From assembly GCA_944548615.1 (NCBI GenBank), contig CALYMY010000073.1:117757-181756 (forward strand): 64,000 bases of DNA, written 5' to 3'. This document shows, in pieces, positions 24,801-33,096 of this stretch (the first letter of the stretch is position 1; each line of letters opens with the position of its first letter). The translations under genes were made by a program, and so were the position numbers. The notes under the pieces were generated by a model. That model was not told where the DNA came from, searched no databases, and worked only from the letters and a program-made list of their open reading frames with translations. The DNA comes from Micropterix aruncella. Lineage: Eukaryota > Arthropoda > Insecta > Lepidoptera > Micropterigidae.

Positions 24801-27235
24801 GCCGATAGAGAAAAAACGCCAAATGGCCGACGGGCAAAAACACTGTTTTACAGACCAGGGTACCCGGGTTCGATACCCAGCCAGGACTCAATTTTTTTTT
24901 CTTTTTTTCTTCTCTTGATATTACCAAAATAGTATTAACATTTCAAAAAACACAATATTTTAGCTCTCTCTATTACAGTTCTTTTTTTTTCATCGAAAAT
25001 ACAAGTTTTAGTACCGGCGTCGGGCGGGGCCAAGCGGGGCCGAGCGATGCCGAGCCGGACCTGAAATGAAATGTCCTACCCTCAAATTTGAAAATTTAAA
25101 TTTCATGCCAGATCCTACCGGTGGTTTCATAAGGTTGCAACAGAAATATAGAAAAATATCTGACAAAACATATATAGAACTTCTCTGCCGATAGAGAAAA
25201 AACGCCAAATGGCCGACGGGCAAAAACACTGTTTTACAGACCAGGGTACCCGGGTTCGATACCCAGCCAGGACTCAATTTTTTTTTCGTTTTTTCTTCTC
25301 TTGATATTACCAAAATAGTATTAACATTTCAAAAAACACAATATTTTAGCTCTCTCTATTACAGTTCTTTTTTTTTCATCGAAAATACAAGTTTTAGTAC
25401 CGGCGTCGGGCGGGGCCAAGCGGGGCCGGGCGATGCCGAGCCGGACCTGAAATGAAATGACCTACCCTCAAATTTGAAAATTTCAATTTCATGCCAGATC
25501 CTACCGGTGGTTTCATAAGGTTGCAACAGAAATATAGAAAAATATCTGACAAAACATATATAGAACTTCTCTGCCGATAGAGAAAAAACGCCAAATGGCC
25601 GACGGGCAAAAACACTGTTTTACAGACCAGGGTACCCGGGTTCGATACCCAGCCAGGACTCAATTTTTTTTTCGTTTTTTCTTCTCTTGATATTACCAAA
25701 ATAGTATTAACATTTCAAAAAACACAATATTTTAGCTCTCTCTATTACAGTTCTTTTTTTTTCATCGAAAATACAAGTTTTAGTACCGGCGTCGGGCGGG
25801 GCCAAGTGGGGCCGGGCGATGCCGAGCCGGACCTGAAATGAAATGTCCTACCCTCAAATTTGAAAATTTAAATTTCATGCCAGATCCTACCGGTGGTTTC
25901 ATAAGGTTGCAACAGAAATATAGAAAAATATCTGACAAAACATATATAGAACTTCTCTGCCGATAGAGAAAAAACGCCAAATGGCCGACGGGCAAAAACA
26001 CTGTTTTACAGACCAGGGTACCCGGGTTCGATACCCAGCCAGGACTCAATTTTTTTTTCGTTTTTTGTTCTCTTGATATTACCAAAATAGTATTAACATT
26101 TCAAAAAACACAATATTTTAGCTCTCTCTATTACAGTTCTTTTTTTTTCATCGAAAATACAAGTTTTAGTACCGGCGTCGGGCGGGGCCAAGCGGGGCCG
26201 GGCGATGCCGAGCCGGACCTGAAATGAAATGACCTACCCTCAAATTTGAAAATTTCAATTTCATGCCAGATCCTACCGGTGGTTTCATAAGGTTGCAACA
26301 GAAATATAGAAAAATATCTGACAAAACATATATAGAACTTCTCTGCCGATAGAGAAAAAACGCCAAATGGCCGACGGGCAAAAACACTGTTTTACAGACC
26401 AGGGTACCCGGGTTCGATACCCAGCCAGGACTCAATTTTTTTTTCGTTTTTTCTTCTCTTGATATTACCAAAATAGTATTAACATTTCAAAAAACACAAT
26501 ATTTTAGCTCTCTCTATTACAGTTCTTTTTTTTTCATCGAAAATACAAGTTTTAGTACCGGCGTCGGGCGGGGCCAAGCGGGGCCGGGCGATGCCGAGCC
26601 GGACCTGAAATGAAATGACCTACCCTCAAATTTGAAAATTTAAATTTCATGCCAGATCCTACCGGTGGTTTCATAAGGTTGCAACAGAAATATAGAAAAA
26701 TATCTGACAAAACATATATAGAACTTCTCTGCCGATAGAGAAAAAACGCCAAATGGCCGACGGGCAAAAACACTGTTTTACAGACCAGGGTACCCGGGTT
26801 CGATACCCAGCCAGGACTCAATTTTTTTTTCGTTTTTTCTTCTCTTGATATTACCAAAATAGTATTAACATTTCAAAAAACACAATATTTTAGCTCTCTC
26901 TATTACAGTTCTTTTTTTTTCATCGAAAATACAAGTTTTAGTACCGGCGTCGGGCGGGGCCAAGCGGGGCCGGGCGATGCCGAGCCGGACCTGAAATGAA
27001 ATGTCCTACCCTCAAATTTGAAAATTTAAATTTCATGCCAGATCCTACCGGTGGTTTCATAAGGTTGCAACAGAAATATAGAAAAATATCTGACAAAACA
27101 TATATAGAACTTCTCTGCCGATAGAGAAAAAACGCCAAATGGCCGACGGGCAAAAACACTGTTTTACAGACCAGGGTACCCGGGTTCGATACCCAGCCAG
27201 GACTCAATTTTTTTTTCGTTTTTTCTTCTCTTGAT
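21846..27235 (+). repeat. Satellite array, middle segment (about 14 monomers)
   Basis: The same ~386-bp monomer continues in phase after the MITE: the interrupted monomer that begins at 21223 resumes with the second TTAA and CATTTC. Anchors follow at 21919, 22305, 22691 and onward to 26938. The segment ends at TTGAT (27231-27235), where the LINE begins inside the monomer anchored at 26938. Confidence 0.98.
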
Positions 27236-28366
27236 TAATGTGAAATTGACAAGCCAGTCAAGTCAGTCAGATAAGCAATCCGTTTTGTTTTAATTATTTC
27301 AACGAGTGAAAAGTGCAATCTACTCACGAATATTCGCCTCAAAATATAGCTACAGCATCGGAGTATCCGCAGCCACTACAAAACATCACTAAATCGACAT
27401 CACCACGAAACACTCAGGAAAGTAAAAAACTACACTTCTACAAAATTTCAAATAGTGATTCGTTCAATTGAATCTCGTTCACAACTCACTTCGTTCATCA
27501 ATCAAGAGACTGGTTCACTCCGTATATTATGACGGCTGCTTTCAGATAAAAATCAGAGTTAAACGGCAATACCGGCGACTATCGCTATTGTTTTCGTACT
27601 GACCGTCACCGTCACGTAATATAAAAATATGTATTTTTAATCGTCGCCAAATTGAATCGAGCTACCCGCAATCAGCACATATCTGTCGACCATAAGGGAG
27701 TAAACGCAACTTTTCGACTTCGCTATTCCGTCGGAAAACAAGGAAATCAATACGATTTATGCAGCTATTCGTCGGCTCTAAATTCTACAAGCTTCGATTA
27801 CAACACCTCGAACTCTCGATTATAATTGTATACATAATTAAGATTTTATTATAGAAATTATCAAACACAAACGTAATTTATTTATTTTCTAATTAATTAA
27901 TCATTTGTTTATATCTTTATATTCACGGTTATAGAGGCTCGCCACAATTGAACATTCCTGATTAAATACGCTTTTTTTCTCTCTGTAAAGATAAATGATT
28001 TTATAATTTTATTTTATCAACGGACTATCTTAATATTTGTTTTTTTTTATTTTTTATTTTTTATTATTTTTTTTATTTTATTTTAATTTGTAATTAATTG
28101 GAGATTCCCGACTATACACACTCTTTTAACTCTATGTAAGGACCACGAAACTTTATTTTATATCTTATTTTATTTTACTAACGAACTATTTTCATACTTA
28201 TAAATTAATTTTTAATTAACTGACATTCCTGATTATATGCACACATCTATTCTATGATAGGACTATAAAACTTTATATTGTAATTTAATTTCATCAACGG
28301 ACCATATTCATATAATTTTGAAAATTAGATTTTTGCACTTACTTCTTTAGGACAATATTGAGAATA
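27236..28366 (+). other. LINE 5' UTR
   Basis: Non-coding lead of 1131 bp with no long ORF on the + strand. The first 50 bases contain GCCAGTCAAGTCAGTCAG, with an Inr-like TCAGTC at 27263-27268; an internal promoter is expected for a LINE but is not demonstrated. The first half is mixed-composition. A T-rich tract lies at about 28038-28092. Three diverged tandem copies of a sequence of about 100-120 bp occupy 27952-28320. Confidence 0.75.
27952..28320 (+). repeat. Diverged tandem repeats in the LINE 5' UTR (three copies)
   Basis: Copies begin near 27952 (ACATTCCTGATTAAAT), 28101 (GAGATTCCCGACTATA) and 28221 (TGACATTCCTGATTATA). Each continues with a TCT(A)TGTAAGGA/TGATAGGA-like core, AAACTTTAT-like text, T/A-rich sequence and a (C/T)AACGGAC/TAACGAAC motif. 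Copies 2 and 3 are spaced 120 bp; copies 1 and 2 about 150 bp because of the inserted T-rich tract. Tandem 5' monomers are known in other LINEs and can act as promoters; that role is only a suggestion here. Confidence 0.6.
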
Positions 28367-29776
28367 ATGTCTCTATCTCCGAAACTTACGAGGAGCAAAC
28401 GAATTACCAGAGGTATGCCTACAACGAAAACAAAATTAAATACTAGCGGTAAACCGATGGTGCTAAAACAAAACCCTGATAACTTGAAAAAACATAAGAA
28501 AAATAAAGATCGGGAAGATCTACCCAAAGCCACAAGCACGGCAAAAAAAAATGAAAAAAGCGGCCGAACAACACAAAATGTGTCAGCGGTGGCAATACAG
28601 AATAATACCGATTTAAATTCCGACAGTTTCAGCGACTGCCACTCTGATTCTATCCTGTCAACTACGAGTTTGAGCAAGTTCAATCTCACACGCCGTTCTA
28701 GCGCTCCCAACCTCACACTCTACGACGACAAATCATTCGACAAAACTGCTATCTACGAAAAAGTAGCATTAATGGAACTCGAGTTGCAGAGTGCCCACAA
28801 TGAGGTTTCGCTACTCAACGAAGAGGTCTGCCAATTGAAAGAGAAGTTAACCCAGTCTGACAACAGAGCACAAAAGTACAAAAATATGGTTGTAACGCTT
28901 TTAAATGGGAAAAACTCGAATGAGAAAAAGCAATCCTCAGATATTAGCAGTATTACAACCTCATCCCTACCAAAATATACAGTTAAAAGTAATGAAATTA
29001 CTATTAATACTAACAAATCCTTATCACATGATATAAAGACTGATAAAACCGAGGAAAACATAATAATAAACAATTTCAAAGTGTCCGAACCTCTAGCAAA
29101 TGAACAATCATCGAACAAAGAAATAAAAATCATTGTCATAGGAGATCAGCAGGCCAAAGGTATTACAATCGGCCTAAGGAATTTGTTAGGTAAAAAAAAA
29201 ACATATGCTGTCACTGGGTATATAAAAGAAAACGCCACTTTCGAAACCATCTCAAATGACATTGAAAAAATCGCTCAAAACATGACGACGAGAGATCATC
29301 TCGTAATATTGGGAGGAAGTAATGACAAAAATCCTTTTAAACTATTGACTGAGCTGTCTTACAGCCTAAAAACGTCACATAAAACTAACGTCTACCTTAC
29401 TGAGGTTTTGCATAGTAATTACCTAAGAGAAATGGAAATAAATCGTAATTTTGAGTGCTATTCCAAGTTATTCCAACACTGTACCTTCATCAAAAACCTG
29501 GGATCTTTTCAAAATAAACCATGCACTGAATCAATCTGTCAAAATATTATACACAGCATACAGGTCACCGAATACAGAAAGGAATACCTAGGCTATACTG
29601 AAAATAAAAACCTACCAGTTTTTTATGATAATTCAAAAATATCAAACTATCACATTAATCCTATCAACGCAGGTTACGACGAAGATATTCCAATTTACGA
29701 AACACGACGTTCTACTTACCAACCGACAAATCAGCAAAAGTCGCATTTTTTTCGTTCAACGCGATACTATAAATGA
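28367..29776 (+). CDS. LINE ORF1 protein (coiled coil plus degenerate SGNH-hydrolase-like domain)
   Basis: The frame from the first ATG encodes 469 residues (MSLSPKLTRSK). An in-frame TGA lies at 28319-28321, with no ATG between it and 28367. ORF1 proteins of LINEs bind element RNA and form ribonucleoprotein particles. Visible parts: a basic, lysine-rich N terminus (about 1-70), a Ser/Thr-rich stretch (about 80-120), a probable coiled coil (about 130-182, rich in Leu and Glu), a low-complexity linker, and a region at about 253-395 resembling the SGNH esterase fold found in many CR1-type ORF1 proteins. That region has KIIVIGDQQAKG, where GDS would be expected, and VILGGSNDKNP, which fits the GxND block. 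No zinc knuckle or PHD finger is apparent. The C-terminal part overlaps ORF2. The esterase assignment is by pattern only. Confidence 0.85.
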   Translation: MSLSPKLTRSKRITRGMPTTKTKLNTSGKPMVLKQNPDNLKKHKKNKDREDLPKATSTAKKNEKSGRTTQNVSAVAIQNNTDLNSDSFSDCHSDSILSTTSLSKFNLTRRSSAPNLTLYDDKSFDKTAIYEKVALMELELQSAHNEVSLLNEEVCQLKEKLTQSDNRAQKYKNMVVTLLNGKNSNEKKQSSDISSITTSSLPKYTVKSNEITINTNKSLSHDIKTDKTEENIIINNFKVSEPLANEQSSNKEIKIIVIGDQQAKGITIGLRNLLGKKKTYAVTGYIKENATFETISNDIEKIAQNMTTRDHLVILGGSNDKNPFKLLTELSYSLKTSHKTNVYLTEVLHSNYLREMEINRNFECYSKLFQHCTFIKNLGSFQNKPCTESICQNIIHSIQVTEYRKEYLGYTENKNLPVFYDNSKISNYHINPINAGYDEDIPIYETRRSTYQPTNQQKSHFFRSTRYYK

Positions 29777-32675
29777 AAAGCCTGACTCTTCTTACAATTC
29801 GAAAACTTTATTAAATTCCGGAGATCTTTCAATCTTCTACCAGAATATAAATAGTCTAAAAAATAAGTTGATTGACATGGAACTACTTTTAGAACTTAAT
29901 AAAAATATTAATATTATATGTATGGTTGAGCATTGGGGGAAGAAAAATGAAGACATTTCACTAAGTTTACCTGGTTTTTATATTGGAGCGTACCAACACA
30001 GGAGTATTTTTAAAATGGGGGGGACTATGGTACAACTCAAAAATAATCTTGGTAGTGAACCATTACTGCAGTGTGCTGATCTCTGCCTCGATCGCCACTT
30101 TGAATGCTGCGGAGTAAAATTGACGCAAAGCCGTATTCATATTTTTTCGTTATATCGATCGCCAATCGGAAATATTACTATATTCTTCAAAAGATTGTCA
30201 CGGCTATTAGAAATATTTCAAAATAAACAAATCGTCATATGCACGGACATTAATATAGACTTCCTAGTTGACTCAGTAGCCAAATATAATTTGTGCAGTA
30301 TTCTGAATATATATGGCTTAAAATCATATGTAGACACTGCAACAAGGATCACAGGGCACTCAGCCACATTAATAGATAACATATTCTCAAACCTATGTAC
30401 TGACCTACTTTCTTCAAAAATCTCTTCTACTGGCCTCTCAGATCATGAAGGTATCTTCGTCTCAATTAATAACACCACAAAAAATCAGGTATATTATAAA
30501 AAGTCCCGATTGTTTTCTAAAGCAAACAAAGAAATATTTCTCAGCAAAATTATCAGTGACGACTGGGACGATATTTTTAATTCCGAAAACGAAAATGCTG
30601 ATCTAATATTTACTCTTTTCTTCGAAAAATTTAAGTCTCATTTTGACAGCAGTTTTCCCGAGAAAGAAAGAAAAATAAAAAATCCTAACCTAAAGAAATC
30701 CTGGATATCAAAGGGAATTAAAGCTTCGGCTAAGAATCTGAGGTCCCTTCGTTTTATACAAAAGTTTAAATGCGATGATTTTGTTATGAAATTTATAAAT
30801 AAATACGAGAAAATATATAGGCGAGTGGTTAGGAATGCCAAAAGAAATCTAATCCGAAATGAAATATTAAATTTGAAAAATAATTCAAAAGCATTATGGC
30901 AGCTTGTAAATGATAAAATGGGCAAAGGAAAAAAGTGCTACTCTAACATTACTCTTAACCGAAAGGGCCATACGGTCGAAGATCAAACAGAAGTAGCGAA
31001 TATGTTCAACACTTTCTTTTCCCAAATCGGTCAAATATCACAATCAAACACCTCACAGAACAATCTAACAGGTGGGCACAATATACCTTACAGCAGACAT
31101 ATTTTCTTCATGCAGCCAACTGATGTTGTTGAAATAACAAAAATAGTGAATTCCATGAAAAATAAAAAATCCTCAGGAATTGACGATATCGCAATAGACA
31201 TGGTAAAATTGACACTTCCGTTTATAGTTGACAAATTAGCCTATATATTCAATATATCTCTCCGAGATGGAATTTTCCCAGATCAATTCAAAATTGCTAA
31301 AATTATTCCTATACATAAAAAAGGTCCAAAAACTGAAATAAACAACTACAGACCAATAGCGTTGCTACCTGTTTTTTCCAAAGTGCTTGAAAAAATAGTA
31401 AATTCAAGGTTGTTAAAATACATAGAAAACAAAAATATCCTAACAAAATCTCAGTTCGGTTTCAGAAGAAATAAAGGTACAATCGATGCACTGAACAACG
31501 TTCTGAGAAAAATGTACAATGACATGGACAAGAAACTTTATTCAAGTACCGTATTTTGCGATTTATCAAAAGCGTTCGATATGGTAGACCATCAAACACT
31601 GCTAACTAAACTCGACAGATATGGAATCCGAGGAAATAGCTTAAAATGGTTCAGCAGCTATCTCTCAAAAAGAAAACAAGTTGTACAATTAGACGACTGC
31701 ACAGGTGGCGTATTGAAGAGAACCATTTCCGATGAGTGTGAAACGAAGAGCGGTGTTCCTCAGGGAAGCATCCTGGGACCGACCCTTTTCATTCTATATA
31801 TTAATGATCTCCCATCTATAGTAGCTCACTCAAATGTAACTTTGTATGCAGATGACACCAGCATAAGCTTTGCAGATGCCAAAATAGAGAATGTAGTGAA
31901 AACGTTAAACCATGAATTGGCTCTGTTGAATACCTGGTTCGAGAAAAATAATCTGTCTCTAAACACATCCAAGACAGTATCCATTTTCCTATCTTGTAGA
32001 AAAAATAAGGTTATAAACAGTCAAAATTTAATTATCGGTGCAAACACAGTAGCCAATATTAAAAGCCATAAATTTCTGGGTTTAGTTTTAGATGAAAATT
32101 TAAGGTGGAATGCTCACGGAGAGGAATTAAGCGACAGACTATCCAGCGCCTGTTTCTTACTAAGGCAAATAAGGAAACTAATCAGTGTTAAACACACCAA
32201 AATAATATACTTTGCCTATTTCGAGTCAATTCTTCGTTACGGGATTCCCTTCTGGACACAGTGTACAGTAGTTTTAAGGCAACATATTTTCTCTCTCCAA
32301 AAACGAGCCATAAGAATATTGATAAACCTTAAACATAATGAATCATGTCGTGGTCACTTCAAAAATCTCAGTATTCTAACGCTACCATCACTATACATAT
32401 TTGAATGCATAAAATTAATATTAAAAAACATAGGAAAAATGAAGACCCAAAAAGAAATTCACTCGCATTTCACCAGATGTAGGCACAATTTAGCATTACC
32501 CCGTCCATCTCTGGAATTATTCAAAAGGGATCCAAATTACGTTGGAATGGCGTGTTACAATAAACTGCCTGAGAATATCAAAAGTATATGTAGAAACGGA
32601 AATATCACCCAATTTAAATCGAAATTAAAAGGCTACCTTATTGCGAGAGAATTATATAATATTAACGAATTATAA
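29625..32675 (+). CDS. LINE ORF2: APE endonuclease / reverse transcriptase polyprotein
   Basis: Open for 1016 codons. It nicks target DNA and copies element RNA at the nick (target-primed reverse transcription). Residues about 67-282 are an APE-type endonuclease: SIFYQNINSLKNK, the acidic VEHW (E102), LYRSP (177-180... Y177), CTDIN (D208, N210), and the SDHEG motif (D273, H274). Residues about 500-790 are the reverse transcriptase: GIDDI, IIPIHKKG, NYRPIALLPVFSKVLEK, FCDLSKAFD (D646), SGVPQGSILGP (709-719) and the catalytic YADD (741-744). The C-terminal part begins with HKFLGLVLDENLRWNAH (815-831) and has no RNase H motif. The first Met is 29625, inside ORF1; the next in-frame Met is at residue 85, inside the endonuclease. 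ORF2 is in the +1 frame relative to ORF1, so start by re-initiation or frameshifting is possible. No internal stop or frameshift is seen. Confidence 0.95.
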   Translation: MIIQKYQTITLILSTQVTTKIFQFTKHDVLLTNRQISKSRIFFVQRDTINEKPDSSYNSKTLLNSGDLSIFYQNINSLKNKLIDMELLLELNKNINIICMVEHWGKKNEDISLSLPGFYIGAYQHRSIFKMGGTMVQLKNNLGSEPLLQCADLCLDRHFECCGVKLTQSRIHIFSLYRSPIGNITIFFKRLSRLLEIFQNKQIVICTDINIDFLVDSVAKYNLCSILNIYGLKSYVDTATRITGHSATLIDNIFSNLCTDLLSSKISSTGLSDHEGIFVSINNTTKNQVYYKKSRLFSKANKEIFLSKIISDDWDDIFNSENENADLIFTLFFEKFKSHFDSSFPEKERKIKNPNLKKSWISKGIKASAKNLRSLRFIQKFKCDDFVMKFINKYEKIYRRVVRNAKRNLIRNEILNLKNNSKALWQLVNDKMGKGKKCYSNITLNRKGHTVEDQTEVANMFNTFFSQIGQISQSNTSQNNLTGGHNIPYSRHIFFMQPTDVVEITKIVNSMKNKKSSGIDDIAIDMVKLTLPFIVDKLAYIFNISLRDGIFPDQFKIAKIIPIHKKGPKTEINNYRPIALLPVFSKVLEKIVNSRLLKYIENKNILTKSQFGFRRNKGTIDALNNVLRKMYNDMDKKLYSSTVFCDLSKAFDMVDHQTLLTKLDRYGIRGNSLKWFSSYLSKRKQVVQLDDCTGGVLKRTISDECETKSGVPQGSILGPTLFILYINDLPSIVAHSNVTLYADDTSISFADAKIENVVKTLNHELALLNTWFEKNNLSLNTSKTVSIFLSCRKNKVINSQNLIIGANTVANIKSHKFLGLVLDENLRWNAHGEELSDRLSSACFLLRQIRKLISVKHTKIIYFAYFESILRYGIPFWTQCTVVLRQHIFSLQKRAIRILINLKHNESCRGHFKNLSILTLPSLYIFECIKLILKNIGKMKTQKEIHSHFTRCRHNLALPRPSLELFKRDPNYVGMACYNKLPENIKSICRNGNITQFKSKLKGYLIARELYNINEL

Positions 32676-33009
32676 TTAGATTACTGACAATTTCCATCTC
32701 GATTTTTTTTATTTAACTTGACATTTGTACCATTTTATTGATTATTATATTATTACTATTATTTCTAATTGTCTCCCATAATCAATTATAATTCTTACTT
32801 ACAGGACCATTTAATTTTAATATTATAATTTCATGACTATCTGTAGTTATAAATATCTAATATAACTCAATTATGTGGTGAGTCTCTAATGAAATATTTA
32901 GTATACATTTTAAAGTTATTTTAACATTAAGCGGCTATATACAATGTCTAAACAACTATGTAAAGTTTTTTGAAGACAATAAATGCGATTTGATTTGATT
33001 TGATTTGAT
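32676..33009 (+). other. LINE 3' UTR with AATAAA
   Basis: AT-rich non-coding sequence after the ORF2 stop TAA. It contains ATAATTATTATT-like runs and ends with AATAAA at 32978-32983 just before the GATTT repeats. The 3' UTR of a LINE normally carries the signal recognised by its own reverse transcriptase; no such structure could be defined by eye. Confidence 0.8.
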
Positions 33010-33011
33010 TT
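32987..33011 (+). repeat. (GATTT)5 tail of the LINE
   Basis: Five perfect GATTT units end the element and merge with the resumed satellite (ATTT then ACCAAAATAG). Short-repeat tails, rather than poly(A), characterise CR1/L2-type LINEs. The last T's could belong to the element or the target, which ends in TTACC. Confidence 0.9.
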
Positions 33012-33096
33012 ACCAAAATAGTATTAACATTTCAAAAAACACAATATTTTAGCTCTCTCTATTACAGTTCTTTTTTTTTCATCGAAAATACAAGTT

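Larger units (their letters stand above)
27236..33009 (+). mobile_element. Full-length CR1/Jockey-group LINE (non-LTR retrotransposon)
   Basis: About 5.77 kb. Parts in order: 5' UTR of about 1.13 kb, ORF1, ORF2 overlapping by 152 nt, a 3' UTR, AATAAA (32978-32983) and a (GATTT)5 tail. ORF2 has an APE-type endonuclease and a reverse transcriptase and no recognisable RNase H, which fits CR1, L2 or Jockey-type LINEs; a short-repeat tail instead of poly(A) favours the CR1/L2 side. I cannot fix the clade. Both ORFs are open, so this may be a recently active copy. The flanks are one split satellite monomer with no target-site duplication and apparently one A missing from the target TTGATATTACC. Boundaries could shift by 1-3 bp because the tail resembles the target. 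Confidence 0.93.
23849..33096 (+). repeat. Nine-monomer higher-order repeat A, copy 2 (carries the LINE)
   Basis: Anchors 23849 (387 bp), 24236, 24622, 25008, 25394, 25780, 26166, 26552 and 26938 match copy 1 state by state. The fourth monomer (25008) is uninterrupted here, whereas the ninth (26938) is split by the LINE at 27235/33010. Confidence 0.88.

Noticed and set aside
27263..27268. Inr (TCAGTC) with downstream promoter element for the LINE
   Set aside because: The Inr-like motif lies 27 nt inside the element and no matching downstream element is found at +28, so I do not claim a promoter.
28038..28092. T-rich tract as a poly(A) tail of a reverse-strand retro-insertion
   Set aside because: It lies within the LINE 5' UTR repeats, is interrupted by A's throughout, and has no flanking duplication or adjoining element.
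28339..28716. Minus-strand open frames opposite LINE ORF1 (also 28753-29139) and ORF2 (30638-30925)
   Set aside because: They are antisense shadows of the ORF1 and ORF2 frames, with low-complexity Phe/Leu-rich products and no independent support.
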